This document shows, in pieces, positions 1 through 11,779 of a DNA stretch of 64,000 nt. A program made the position numbers and the translations under genes. This stretch comes from Gamarada debralockiae (taxonomy: Eukaryota > Ascomycota > Leotiomycetes > Helotiales > Hyphodiscaceae). Below the pieces are notes generated by a model. It searched no databases. It was not told the DNA's origin and saw only the letters and a program-made list of their open reading frames with translations. The first letter of the stretch is position 1; each line of letters opens with the position of its first letter. The DNA is taken from contig NXFV01000321.1 of NCBI GenBank assembly GCA_002803225.1, positions 55,345 through 119,344 on the forward strand, given 5' to 3'.

Positions 1-198
1 TTTGCTGTCACTGCCTTCATAGCTGTGATTTTGAACTTGGCGCTGCCAGAAGAAGATGAGGCTGAGGAGACGGAGAGCTTGGCTGGAGATGAGGAGCCTG
101 AGGATGTTGAGACTGAAGCGTATAACAAGAAGGTCGCTGACGCGGAGACTTCCGCTGTTGGGGCTGGGAATGAGAGTATTGATGAGACAAAGGTGTAA
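1..198 (+). CDS. C-terminal end of a NAT/NCS2-type purine permease (partial)
   Basis: An open frame enters from the left edge and stops at TAA 196-198, giving 65 residues. It begins with a hydrophobic stretch (FAVTAFIAVILNLALP) that looks like the last membrane helix, followed by a strongly acidic tail rich in Glu and Asp (EEDEAEETESLAGDEEPED). The hydrophobic segment ending in NLxLP plus a charged cytoplasmic tail matches the C-terminus of fungal nucleobase-ascorbate transporters such as UapA/UapC, which import uric acid and xanthine at the plasma membrane. Only the end is present, so no signature motif (QxHxxxxNxG-type) can be checked. Another polytopic transporter with a similar tail remains possible. 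Confidence 0.6.
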   Translation, partial: FAVTAFIAVILNLALPEEDEAEETESLAGDEEPEDVETEAYNKKVADAETSAVGAGNESIDETKV

Positions 199-864
199 AT
201 TCAAAAAGGGGGGTGGTTTGTTTTTGAGACGTTGGATGATACCAGGACGTTCTTGGTAGTCTTGTATATTGTGTATATCATTCAGAAAAGGGGAGCAGCA
301 TCATTAAGACTTTTAATTTTTTTGAAAAAGAAAAGAATTTCCTGAGTGACGAATTCATTGTAATGTCAGGAGTCGCTACGTTTCCTCGACTTCAAGGAAA
401 TGGAAACCAACTAGCGCTTCCGTTTACCTGGCTCTCATTTCCGAGTTATCAAAGCGAACTGAGAGTTTGTTGATTCGAGATGTCGGAGTTCTTCGTCAGG
501 AAGGAGTGACAAAGCTGAAGCAAGGCTGTGGTACCGCAAATCTCGCTTGTTGATTTTCCAAAGTCAACCTTAACAACGCACCTCGAACCTAGGATAGCCA
601 TTGCAGGATATGTAGGACAGTAACTGAGGAAGCATCCAACTGGTCTGCCCTCAGCGTGTGGCAAGTAATGAAAGTCTGGTCAATGGAAATACTTTTACTA
701 ATGCTGCGAACAGACGTCTGATTCTCCACGAGAACGCGAGCACACGGCCCACTTACCTATATAACATCAACAAGTTGTTGTGACGCTGAACGATCAATGC
801 GCCTCAAATAATTGCGACGGGCTCTGTGGTTGATTGCGAATTAGACGGACGCGAAGCTACAAAA
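199..864. other. Intergenic region, no gene seen
   Basis: This is the 3' flank of the permease. Short A/T runs near 310-330 could belong to the 3' UTR. No open frame shows family resemblance or coding character. Confidence 0.5.
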
Positions 865-1870
865 GGACGATGCTCAAGAGCAGGACTGAGGCAGACGATC
901 TCCGGACATTGAAGCCGACCATTTCGATATAGGAGGACATACAGTATTAGAGGGATATCTCGAGACATCCAAGCGATTCATAAGACAAGTCCGCGATTCC
1001 GACCGCATCCAACAAGGTCTTCCACAATTCAACATGCTAGATCACTATGCCGACACCAATTTCTGACACTAGGTAGGAAAAATGTCGAACGAAAATGGAA
1101 CGCTGGTTGGAGTTTACGCCAAGCTCTGAAGAATCTGGATTTATCTACAGCTGGATACAGACACTACAGTATCGGTCTCCGTAGACCATTGGCTAGCATT
1201 CAGAGGACGGGGCAGAGGGAAGTCACGCAGCTCCTGCGTATCGTATCTGCGATCATGCCACTACAACACCATCAGCTCCGAATACCGGTGCACAAAGATA
1301 TACAGTCAACAAGACTTGTACGTTCTGCAATAAGTGTGGTTGTGATGTCCCCAGACGGGTGCATACATATGCATTCTGCAGAAAGAGGTTTGCAAAGTAG
1401 GGCGAGTCTTGTCAGACGTAATGCGTCACACGAATACGCTCAACATCCAGAACATAAACATCACACAAGGTGTGGCTTTACTATTGTCGAAGGCCAGGAA
1501 AATATCTGTGGGTATTGCAAGAAGACATTTCCAAATGAAACCCATCTCGCCAGGCACAATGAACTCCACAGATGCTCCGAAGACCCCGATCATAACATCA
1601 CAACATGAGTGGCTGTGATGCGTTCAGAGGCAAGCCGAGAATCTGCAAGTTCTGGAAACTCAAATTTGTCAGAGCATATTCCCTCAGAAGGCACAATGAG
1701 CAACATATTTGCGTCAAGCCTCTCAACAAAAAATTGCCAGGCTTATGTTTCCCGCAAAGCTGTAAAGAAAATACGTTGCAAGTATTGCCGTCGACTTTTT
1801 GCAAAACCGTCAAGCCTTCAAAGACACATAAGCATCACTGTTGCTGGCAAGCCCCCGAACATACCCATGC
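865..1870 (+). pseudogene. Decayed C2H2 zinc-finger gene
   Basis: Several coding-like pieces lie in the same direction but in different frames. Around 950-1065 a frame reads LEGYLETSKRFIRQVRDSD and then stops. From about 1090 a frame with scattered stops runs into a cysteine block TCTFCNKCGC near 1315. C2H2 finger units follow: one at about 1505-1565 with CGYCKKTF and HLARHNELH, a degenerate one at about 1632-1700 in another frame (ICKFWKLKF, SLRRHNEQH, second Cys lost), and one at about 1768-1840 (CKYCRRLF, SLQRH, last His lost). Finger spacing and the repeated HNExH ending indicate a multi-finger protein related to fungal nucleic-acid-binding regulators. Stop codons, at least two frame changes and lost ligands make it non-functional. 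No exon structure rescues it. Confidence 0.55.
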
Positions 1871-2966
1871 TGTTAAGTGTGGATGTCAAGGTTGATCTAC
1901 ATTCGGAAGAAGTCAAGCAAGACCACTCAATCCGCGACTGCATAGAGAATAAGCATGTCGACCATGTAGCCGATCAGTCCTTCTCAGCTGCAGCACGATA
2001 TCGATCTGCCCAAGCAACGAGCTGTGTACAGACATGCTTTGTGGGGGATCTGGTCGCTGGAAATGAAGGAAGGAGGGAAGGAACTCAGATGATCTGGCGT
2101 GTCCACGAAGCTCAGCTGGAACCTTCATGTTGCAGAAGCGATAGAACAGCTCTGGGGCAGGCTTGGGCCTCATTATTGGGACAACATTATTTAGCTTGAA
2201 TTACCATAATCGCTGTCAAGCGGCAAAACTATAGAGCTTCCTTCAGCTGGAATTTCTGGGCACGTGGGCGAGTTGCCCTCTATGGCGGTCGGGGAGTTGC
2301 TGTTCAACTATGAATTTTGGCGTTGGGCTGCTTGAGGAATGATACCATGGGCTTTTGGAGCAGAAGTATGTTTTGCGTATCATTTACAAGACGAATACAG
2401 CATTTCAAACTAAAGTACGCAACGAATGAGTGGTCCCTCTAATTACAGTCGGTCTTTGCTATACGTCTTTCGCTTCCCTACCAAGTACAAGTCTACCACC
2501 CTGCCAGATCTTCATCAGAGCTATTCCCCAATTTTCATGCAGCGCAAAACTTTCACCCCCTGAGATGCGGGCATAGCACGGCGATTGTTCTTCAATAGGC
2601 ATGGTCGTACGGGATAACCAATCCAACGTCACGCATTCTCAGAACATCCCCGCTCTCTCCCTTAGCAAACCGAAGAAACCAATTCGAATACGGATATCGT
2701 TAAGATTTCGACTTGACTAGGTGGCAAGAGAGGGCGCAAGATAGCCTTACGGGTATCAGCACGTTGCTGAACTGCTCGGCTATCCCTCACGTCAGCACAA
2801 ACAAAAGCACTGGTTCTCGCACAACTCTTAACCGAGCATGCGACCTTCACATATAAAGGTACATGTCCTTGGCAATGTCTTAGAACTTCCAAGTCGCGAT
2901 CTCTCCAATATCCAATATCCAATATCCAGAAGTCCAAAACGCCCCAAGCCAATTCCACAATTCAAG
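1871..2966. other. Intergenic region with a short 7-base tandem repeat
   Basis: No gene is supported. A 7-base unit (CCAATAT) is repeated three times at 2905-2927, some 40 bases before the start codon of the SnoaL-like gene, so it probably lies in that gene's promoter or 5' leader. Confidence 0.45.
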
Positions 2967-3733
2967 ATGGCAGAAAAGGCATTCATCGAAGCACGTCAAG
3001 AGCGATATCGAGAAGCGCACAACAGCCTCAATGCAGAGAGACTCCTTGAATTATATACAGAAGATGTGGATTATTCCGACCATAGTATGTTACATCTTTG
3101 ATAGGTTCCGGGAGCGCAATCGAGTGCGGATTGATTGACGACGATACAGGTCTCGGCGCAATTGGCCTCAAGAAAGATGCTGTCAGAGAACTCGCAATCA
3201 CTGTCTTTGGTTCTTGCAAGGAGCTGGTGTTCACGACTGTGAGCTTGCATGGGGACTTGGAGTTTACGGCTTGGGAATGGGTGAGTTTTGGTCTTCTCCT
3301 CCAGCTCTTGACCCGTCTTGGAGGAGCTTCTCATGTTCGGATCTTGAATTCTCTGGCGAGCAAATTGTGATTGTGAGTGAGAGGACTGCAAGCTAATGAG
3401 GATTTTAGAAAGCTGTAGGGGAGATGTCCAAGGAAATCCCAGGTTTTCCGAAGAAGGTTGGAGACAAGGTGACGAGTAAGTCATTTCGGAGTATTCTATT
3501 TCGACTAATGACTTGAGCTATACTCCTGAATTCTACTCCACATGGATAGACGACTGTAGTCAAGAGCCATAAAGCTTCCTTTGAGACTGTTATTCCACCC
3601 CATTTTAGCAACGCTGACTCAAAATTTATACGCAGTGGTGGGGTGCTCCTTATTCTGGTGGGTTGGTACGGGTGATGATGTGAAGAATTGGAAGATTAAA
3701 AGGGAGGTTGAATACTCGACAATGGCTACATAA
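2967..3733 (+). CDS. SnoaL-like (NTF2-fold) small protein
   Basis: Four exons join cleanly: 2967-3084, 3150-3280, 3409-3475 and 3636-3733, giving 137 residues. Donors are GTATGT, GTGAGT and GTAAGT and all acceptors end in AG; phases agree at every join. The N-terminus (MAEKAFIEARQERYREAHNS) with the LLELYTEDVDYSDH strand, the middle helix (LKKDAVRELAITVFGSCKEL) and the TAWEW and CSLFWW segments fit the alpha-plus-beta barrel of SnoaL-like polyketide-cyclase/NTF2 proteins, and the length is typical. Fungal members of this size are common but mostly uncharacterised; no substrate can be assigned. No secretion signal is present, so it is probably cytosolic. The last intron is rather long (160 bases). 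Confidence 0.75.
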
Positions 3734-4884
3734 TGTTTGGTGACTGAGCACTGCTCGAGTTCGGGGGAATTTTGTTGGACAAGTTGAGTGGTTAAACGGC
3801 ATCAGAGACTTGACTTCTGAAGCAAGTCTATGTTGAGATTTCTCCGAATTTATTTTTACTGCTTGGCACAGTGAAAGCAAAATGGGTTAAGGTCCCCGCA
3901 TCTGTTATCTATTGGTTTGATAGGCAATAAAGATAATGATAGAAGAAAGTGAAGAATTGGCTGTCTATACTAGAAAGGGAAATCAAAGAGCTAGGTATTG
4001 TTTCAGGCACATTAAGGAAATAAAGCCAAGATACTGACTATCACATAACAAGTTCTAGATATTCTCTTTCTTTGAAGTAGTATTGCTGACAATGTGCTCT
4101 GAGGCAGTCAATCCTGGGGCAGAAGCAATATAAGACCTGTATTCTTATCACAGCCTTGGCCCGGATAACAGCAACTACAACAAGATTAACAACGACAACG
4201 AGAGCAAATGTCAGGGTTATATCCTCCATACCCATAGCTCTTCGTCTGATGTCGTGCCATTATCCAGAACCAAAAGAACAGAGTCATGCTCTCTGGCAAC
4301 TGGCTCCGAACTTAAGGACCATTTCTTAGGTCTATCGCCCTCTTCAAAGTATTGACTTCTAAAGTCCAGCGTTATTGAGGTTCAGATGAACTTATGTTCG
4401 CTTTCTGGTAGAAGGAAATCCGGGCCATGAGAGATGCAGTCGCTGCTTGACAAGGTAGGCGAAAGCTTTAACCTTCTCTAAGGTTTCACTTTGTTTCATC
4501 AATTGCTCAGTCCGGATGTAAACAACATTGAGTAACTCCCAATGTCCTGCTATCTGAGCTGAAAGTAGTGGGATTAAGAACTATTTCAAGCCTGTGCTGA
4601 CTATCAAGTCGTGCTAAGGACGATGGTTCATGGCTTTGATTCAGTCTCCGTCTTCATTGTTACGCCGTAGCTGAGCTTCGTTTGAGAGTTTGGAAGTTCG
4701 CCATGTCATCCCAGTGTATCGTGAAGTCGACGTTGGGCGCCGCCGTGCCTGGTCATGAATACAAGCCTCTAAACACTGAAGTCCTGGCAATCTCCACGTT
4801 TGCAAAGAGGCTTCATACTTTGCTCTTGAACTTTTGATGGATTCAATGGATTATGATCTCAAATAGGAGAGCTGGTTGTTCACT
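3734..4884. other. Intergenic region, no gene seen
   Basis: Short open frames only, with no coding character or family resemblance. Confidence 0.5.
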
Positions 4885-5083
4885 ACAACGGTACCGGCAA
4901 GTGCAACGACAACACACATTAAGTCTAGTCTTTCCCTCTTTCTCTGTCTTTTTGCTTCGATTATAAGAAACTTTTTGGACCTTTTCTGACAGTGCCGCGG
5001 AGTACTCGATAGCGCGATTCCATATCCGGTTTCCGAAAGGGATAGACTTAAGAGCTGGTAGTCTGATCTTGCCGTACACATGA
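4885..5083 (-). repeat. LTR-like dispersed repeat, copy 1 (5' part, inverted)
   Basis: Read on the minus strand this begins TGTACGGCAAGATCAG and continues with the block GGATATGGAATCGCGCT and GAGTACTCCGCGGC. The same order of blocks occurs on the plus strand at 41697-41890, so the two are diverged copies in opposite orientation. The TG start and absence of a coding frame suggest the left part of a solo LTR, but no 3' end or target duplication could be fixed. Confidence 0.45.
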
Positions 5084-5199
5084 TCAGGTGATATTCGCCA
5101 GAACTGTCACAAGAAGAGCCGTGTAGCTAGGGCAAGCTGCCCTAGCCCCCCTGTCTCTAAAAACCAGCTCGTCACTCTTCTAGCCCTATCCTCACTAGT

Positions 5200-5675
5200 T
5201 AGTGACTGGCGAAGATTCGGCGGCCCTCTTCGAGGCACGTTTCGACTATGTATCGTACTGTCTCTGCTCCTAAGTTGCGCCGACATCTCCCCGATTGAAC
5301 ACCGGGAACTCTCATACGCCTCAGGAAAGGCCCAAGATCTATGCAGCCAGTCCGCATCTGTACGAGTACTGAGCTCTTTGCCTTCTGAAGCGTTCGGTGG
5401 AGCTTCAGAACGTCCGGCGAGGGACCAGTGTCTAGCTAGTTAGGACGCGGCGGCCTCGTTGCTTCTCTAAGCCTTCGCTTCCACTCGCGCAGGACCGCCT
5501 CCTTCTGAGATGTTCTCCCTTTTTCTCTTGATCTCACCGGTTCTTCGCTTCTACGAGCCAGCTGCTCGCCCATCTTCCCTTTGCCTGTCCAGGGGTTGGC
5601 CTCGGTGGTTTCTTCGACCTTCTCCTTGTCTCTCCTTGGTTCTTGCTCCTCAGCTTGTTCCATACTTGTCGGCAA
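5200..5675 (-). pseudogene. Relic of a Tad-type LINE, region after reverse transcriptase/RNase H
   Basis: On the minus strand a frame rich in Arg, Lys and Glu (for example KEAVLREWKRRLREATRPP) runs through one stop (tag near 5436) into LKLHRTLQKAKSSVLVQMR, then LGPFLRRMRVPGV. This order, a basic amphipathic helix, then LHRxLxKAxSSxLxQxRTG, then FLxxxxVPG, is the C-terminal part of fungal non-LTR retrotransposon polyproteins downstream of RNase H. The characteristic zinc-ribbon cysteines expected next are replaced by arginines, and the frame dies soon after. Nothing of the reverse transcriptase itself is present, so this is a truncated, inactive fragment. Confidence 0.6.
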
Positions 5676-6499
5676 GCAGCTTCGATTTCCTTCCCGTAGA
5701 CCTGATCCGGCGAGGCGCTGGCGGTGAGCCGTGAGATTCTACTATTATCCCGCCGGTTTAAGCTCTAAACACCACAGCTGTCAAACCTCGTGAAGAAGTT
5801 GTAAAAGACGGCACGCAATCAATTAAAATTTCTATCGTTCGCCTTACAAATTGTCTTATCGGACCGTAATTCTATGTTGGTTCACATTAATCCTCAAGAG
5901 TCTTAGTTTCTTGAAACTTCGCAACTTGTGACTTAATTTAATAAACCTTAACTAACCCGAGAATATACGAGTACGATGAAATTTCTACTATTGTAATCAT
6001 AGTGTCCATCGCCTTATGCCACGTGAGATCAATTACATGATCTATAGGATTCTCATGATGTAGAGCTGGTGGCTGTGGTATAGCAGCGGCGTTAAGCCAG
6101 AGTTCGCGACGAGATCAATCCGAAGACTCGCGAAGTACAATCCGACCTTTTAAAAGCTAAACCGAGTAAAGTAATAACTTGGCTTTCTCAAGCTCTCATT
6201 GGCTGAAGTCCTTTGTTCTTATATAATCTTCGAGAGGTGCACAGACAAAAAATGTCAGATTGTTGCGCGCTGTACAAAAGTAAGATCGCAGAACGCTACG
6301 CTCGTCCTAAAATAAGAGGGTCAAACATGAGGTAGGTTTACAGGCATTCTGCCGATCAAATCAACCTTAAATTCTCGTATTCCGGCAACTCCGGCCTCAG
6401 TTAACCACAAAAGCTCTGTGTTGCAGCATTAACTTGGGGGGATTCGTACCCCTTCCTAATTAGGATGTGATAGGGGAGTCCCTGCTACTCGTCGTCCCA
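5676..6499. other. Intergenic region becoming AT-rich
   Basis: No gene is seen. Base composition drifts to A/T from about 5815 on, as expected for RIP-affected fungal repeat DNA. Confidence 0.4.
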
Positions 6500-7270
6500 G
6501 GCACGTGCACGCTCCCACCGCTTGCACGGCCATTTGGCACCAAAATTGGAGATTTTAAAAGACTTACTAACACTATTATTACAATAGCTATTGAATTAAT
6601 GTTATTACTAGAGATAAATATAGATTATAAGATATAGAAAATTAAATCAAATACTTATTTTATTCGTTGTGCTTTAAAATAATAAGAATTAAAAATTTCA
6701 CATACAAAATTCGTCGATTTCTCGCTTTGTACCTTACTTTAGGTATTTTCTTTAATATTAACCAACGTACCTACTCAATTATAATAAAATGTAGCTGTAT
6801 TTAATTATTACATTATAAAATGTTTTAGGAACTGATTTTAATATGATTCTATAGCTTTTCGTTGAGTTATAAAAGGGAAGAGCTCGCTCCATAGGGACAA
6901 AAGAAGTCACAAATTGACCGAAAAATTTAAATCTCAGATGATAAATAATCCCACAAATATTTTTAACTTTTACCAAACATCTATGACTACAGGATTAAGA
7001 CCTATCTTTAGAATCAAAAAGAAAGTTAATACCTATTATAATTATAAAGTTATAGAGTAGTTAAAATGGGCGAATTTTAGTGGGAAAAAGCATCCGGAAC
7101 TGTTTTGTCTTACAACTGCAATTAATCCACAACACAATGACAAAAAAACAGTAATTGGCATACCAAATTAGTTGCATAACTAAGCTCTATTCCTGGAATC
7201 AAGAATTAAGTGAAGTTATAATCACGTCAAAATTCGCGATTTTGGTGCACAAAATGTCCGTGCACGTGCC
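6500..7270. mobile_element. AT-rich element with imperfect terminal inverted repeats
   Basis: The left end has GGCACGTGCACG (6500-6511) and, after a short insertion, GCACGGCCATTTGGCACC followed by AAAATTGGAGATTTT. The right end (7218-7270), reverse complemented, reads GGCACGTGCACGG then CATTTTGTGCACC then AAAATCGCGAATTTT. The interior is very AT-rich and has no coding frame worth naming. This fits a non-autonomous or RIP-decayed DNA transposon. A TA or other target duplication could not be found, so the ends are approximate. Confidence 0.5.
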
Positions 7271-7534
7271 AAGGAGAAAGAGTGTTCCTTAATTTCATCC
7301 CTAGAAGTGAAATTCATTTGCACGTTAATGCCAATAGGTAGGATACGCATGGTGCTATTGTGTAAGGCGCAATGCAAATTTACGTTCCTCTGCCATGTAG
7401 GCGCAGAAGAACCGCGATGCGGTGTATATCTTGAGCCAGCGTCCGGTCGTTAACGACTCCCACACTCATTTATTCCACAGCCGTTTCCATACTGTTCGTT
7501 ACTTCGGAGAATTCTTCCCCGTCGAGAGATCAAG

Positions 7535-10500
7535 ATGGCGAAGCGACATGTTCAGTGCCTTCTTCTCCTCTCCTCCATTACGACTGCCCTTGGTGCCATA
7601 GAATGGGTATGTCTTCTTAATTAAGATCGAGATCGAGCCTTAGATGACTAAACGAAATCCAGACACACGGCATGCGCATGAATATGTTTGCCACTGACAG
7701 TATTGCCTGTCCTGAGCTGATAGCGGATGCCCAATCAAATTCTTCGTTCCTACAAGTGTTTTCTACAAGGACCGATATCATTGCTGGGGGGACGAAACCC
7801 CCCGACAACTCTGGAAGTTCATTCTATATCACCAATGGCTTTCATGCCGAAGGGAGGTGGGATTCTACGACCCGGACCGGCCTCATGAATGCAGAGCCCA
7901 TCGATGTAGGAGGTGGCTGCTGGGCCAGGCCGAATGTTACGGTTACCGTCGCCTCGTGTGACAATTCCGATAGCCAGACATTTTGGGTCAGTCCTGTCAA
8001 TAGGAATAGACTGCGCAGCCCCTCCAGTACTGATATGAAAATTCCTAGATCGAAGCCTTGGATGCACCTTCTTCGACCGGGCCATTTCCCATCGCTGCTC
8101 ACAACCTCGACCTTCTTCAAATATCTGGTGTGGGCCAGAACCTGGAATCTGCGAGCGTATCCCCAACTGGGTTTTGCTTCTATGATACAAGCAGTGGCAC
8201 TTCTGTGGCTTCAAGCACAGCGCATCTCTCCATCGTCGAAATTACGAACCTTACCGGCGTCGTGTTACCTGGGATCGACACACCTACTACTGTAGGCACT
8301 CTTCCTGGGTGTAGGGACACAAACAACACCGTTCAAGAGAATACAATGGATTGCGTGATTGCGAAAGCTATCAATAGCCTGTCCGTAAACTGCACCAATG
8401 ATCCGCAAGCAGACGCGTGCATTCTGGGCCTCATTCCTGCATTTTGCGGTGACATTCCGACAATCAGAGCCGGTCTAAATGCCAGTGATGAAATTGAGAC
8501 CTGTATGAGGGGTATTAGTCAAGGTCCTTGCGTTGCAAACCCAGGAGGTGCTGCCTGTTTATCAGACCAGTTTGGTGGCATCAAATATATAGCCAGTGGC
8601 GGCGGCGCTGTCTCAAGGCGAGCAACGGGAAACTGTTTGCTATGCGAGGATGATCCAAGCTTAATCCCGTTGGAAGATCAATTCTGGATCGGTGAGTTAG
8701 ATGCTCAAGCAGGGATACCTATGTCTGACTCGATGAGTAGGTGTTTTCAAGAACATAGTCAATCAAGGCATTGGAATTATCAACTTTTTTGCCGATAGGG
8801 CTGCTGAGCAGCTTCAAAATGCCTGCCGAGCGGTAAGCGCGTACGAATCTCTATTACAGGTCAACGCAACAGAGAGGCTACGACAAAATTGTGCTACAGT
8901 TTTCAAGACTCACTTTGTTAGTACCTCCTATGGATATTTTCCCTATACGAGACTAACGTTAGATACAGATGATTAAACCTCTCGACTACGACAATAGTAT
9001 TGAAAAGGCTGGCTCTGTGTTTACTGATGTAGTGATGATTCTTGATGGGATCTCCTCCGTAGCTGAAGCTGCAAAGGGCTTGACTCAGGTGACCAGCGTC
9101 CTTGAAAGGGCTACAGCAAAGGAGGCGGGTAGCTTTACGGAGACACTACCGATCACATCAGGATATCTCCTTGAGGCTGAAGGGGAAAATGGTGTCGTCC
9201 GCATCTACCGAGACGCTGGTGATGGCACACCAATGCCAATAGCAACAGAAGCCGACAAAACTGCTTTGAAGCGCTCGATCGACGAAGCAGGTAATATCCT
9301 TACTCCCTGTTAAGTCTCTCATTAGTCTAGGTAGACACTGACCATCTTTGATTATTAGCATTCGAGAACTGTCAGACTTGCGTTGTAAAGGCTACAAAGA
9401 GAGCACATGTTCGAGATTTGCTTCCACGCGCAACTAAGCTTGATCTCTGCTGCCTTCCATCTAACGAGTTTCAGGAAAGGCCGGAGGACTCATATTCTGA
9501 GACAGACAGTGATTCAGGAAACGAATCAGACTCTGGTTCGAAGGACGAGGGTGACGCAATACCAGTCGTGGACAATACGCCTCGGACCATCGGTACGCTG
9601 ACCACAACGGCTGGCCTATCAACAGACGAGAGTACCTTGCTCCAGAAAATGCGAGATGGATTTTCGACGTTCTTTGTCGACAGAATAAATGTCCCACTAG
9701 ACACGGATACAGTTACGAAAGCATTCTACGATGCTCGCTATACCCAAAAGGTGAACGCTATCCAAATTGCCGAGAAGGCCAAAGAGCTATATGGCATCAC
9801 GGAGGAGGAGCGTCAGGCAATATCCGACTGGACTTCCATATATATGATAGACGACGCGTTTCTGCCAGGGTACGTAGAAGATCTTCAATCAACCACTGTG
9901 GACAAGTTCCAAACTAATGACCATGGCAGTGTCTCTCAAATACCACCAGCCACAGGTCTCTGCTTAAGGACAACAGATCTATCTCCTGAAGCTCTAAAAA
10001 TGTTAAAAGAGGCGGGTCCTGGTCTCCGTAGTCAGAAAACTGGTGGGGTATATGAAGTCCAGGGTGAGTAACATCAATCCAGCCTAAATCACATATCCTG
10101 GATTTTCATAAAAAAACGCTGATGTCCCATTTCAAGATCTTCTTCGGATCAAAACCTTTATGGGCGAAGTCGTGGATGAAGACGAAGTCAAGGTCATGGC
10201 ATCCTTCATCGGACTTCAAGATGAATTCAACTCTGCAGCGCCGTACCGATTTGTTATCAATTCAAAGACTGGAAGATACATCGAGCCTTTGATAGGACTT
10301 GGGCACTTAGCCGAAGTAGATTTTATCCAGGGCTGGAGCAACCTCAAACTCTTGGGCTGGGAAGAGCTCAATGGTGGGGAGGCCGCTAGGCTTGAAGGCA
10401 AGACTGGCCCGTTTGCTGTCTTCTAGTAAGTATCTTCGACCACCCTGCTCCTCTTTCCTCTCTTTGCAGCTTCTCTCTAGCCCGATTGAGCATATGCTAA

Positions 10501-10619
10501 TGTATAATTTTTATAACAGTTTTGATGATATAGACCTCGGAACCGTAAACCCACGTATTTGTGGTAGCGGCATAACAACGAACTGTCGTGCTGCAACTGT
10601 TGATCCGCCAACGTTTTAG
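7535..10619 (+). CDS. Large secreted protein of unknown function (876 aa)
   Basis: Eight exons join in frame: 7535-7606, 7663-7986, 8049-8691, 8741-8916, 8969-9290, 9359-10063, 10137-10425 and 10520-10619. The start gives a signal peptide (MAKRHVQCLLLLSSITTALG). The N-terminal half is Cys-rich with several N-glycosylation sequons. A dibasic site (SRRATGN, residues about 320-326) and a second KR (residues 526-527) could be Kex2 cuts. A Ser/Asp/Glu linker (residues about 550-573) separates a C-terminal region of about 300 residues that is poor in Cys and mostly helical until a final segment with two Cys. I do not recognise any domain. The frame is intact through all joins, so the gene looks functional, and it stands alone between transposon relics. 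A secreted effector or surface protein is a guess from context only. Confidence 0.75.
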
Positions 10620-11083
10620 GTTAGAATAACTATTTGTAACAGCTCTACCAAAGGGAGTCTCACTGTCAGGGAAACTAATAAGACATATTAGTTGTATTAA
10701 TAAGATAAATGTGACGGTTCGGACGGAAAGATCATATCTGAGGCCTGAGGATTCAGGCCAAAAACGCCGGTCGCTTAGAAACGCGCCCTTAGCGTTTTGC
10801 CAGCACGTAACTCAGGCATTAGGTCTGAATATGTGCGTAACTTTTGTATTTAATTACCTAAGGCTGCCGAATCGAATAGCTCCGCCGAAGGTGTCGTCGG
10901 GATCGAAAAAAAAAATTAAAAAAAATTAAAATATTTATTTATAAAGAACATCTCTCGAAGCTCATCAATTTTTTTTTTTTTTTTTTTTTAAATAAACACC
11001 TGAAAACGCATCCAACCCATAGTTTCTGGCCCGCAGAAGCTATCCCAGCATCCAGAGTATAGCCCTGTGCTCTAGTAGCAGCA
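10620..11083. other. AT-rich intergenic region with a 21-base poly-T run
   Basis: Low-complexity A/T stretches near 10905-10945 and a T run at 10969-10989. No gene is supported. Minus-strand open frames here are antisense to the remnant that follows. Confidence 0.45.
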
Positions 11084-11640
11084 ATGGGATCCTCAACATG
11101 GCCCGAACTAGGGGCATACCCAGACCCAATTGAAGAGCATGCAAGCAAACTCAAAGAAGACATAAAAGTCTTTGATAGCTTTACCGCGTACAACAGAGAT
11201 TCCATGCCGGCCAGCACCTACAGAATTCTCATGAGAAGCATCAGCGCACTGTGACAATGCCAGATGAACTGGTTGCTATGGCAACGGTTATGTACACATA
11301 TTTCGGGTTCTGGCAACCCTCCAACTTTCCTTCCTTAGAGACATCAATACATACATGATTTTACCATACAATATCGTCTGATTCGACAGACAAGATCCTG
11401 CGACAACCTACCCCTGCCCAATTCTACGAAAACATAGAGAACATCAGGATCCCCGTCCAAGGAACCTAAACTACAGTAACTAAGACCCATGACTTCGTTT
11501 AAGAGATCCAGAAAACCGCAACCTCTATGAACTCTGCCGCAGACCGTATCTCAACTACCACAAAAACCTATACCTCTGCCGCAGCCTCCCGTCCCTCCCT
11601 TCTCCCGCCCTCCAAGCAAGTGTCACCAGCAAGCTCCTTT
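11084..11640 (+). pseudogene. Coding-like remnant of unknown family
   Basis: From ATG 11084 a 56-residue frame reads like real protein (WPELGAYPDPIEEHASKLKE, then VFDSFTAYNRDSMPASTYRI) and stops at 11252-11254. Further downstream a frame with two stops reads ILRQPTPAQFYENIENIR and later TATSMNSAADRIST. The composition (charged helices, few rare residues) looks coding, but the frame is broken several times and ends just before the Tc1 element. I do not recognise the family. It could be a gene inactivated near the transposon insertion. Confidence 0.3.
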
Positions 11641-11656
11641 ATAGTAGCTCAGAGTA

Positions 11657-11692
11657 AGAGCTGGGGCCATTACTACCCGCCCATTTAAGCGA
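11657..11692 (+). repeat. Left terminal inverted repeat of the Tc1 element
   Basis: It pairs with 12961-12996 read on the other strand; the outermost bases AGAG and the core GGGGCCATTACT are shared. Confidence 0.85.
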
Positions 11693-11779
11693 AATTAATT
11701 TCCGGACTGGTTTTCATGATCTCCTTACCTTCAATTAATTTAAAAATTAACTATCAACAATAATTGCTCGATACTCAAA

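Noticed and set aside
10939..11217. Minus-strand frame starting MLAGMESLLYAVKL
   Set aside because: It is antisense to the more protein-like plus-strand remnant and runs into a poly-T tract (poly-Lys).
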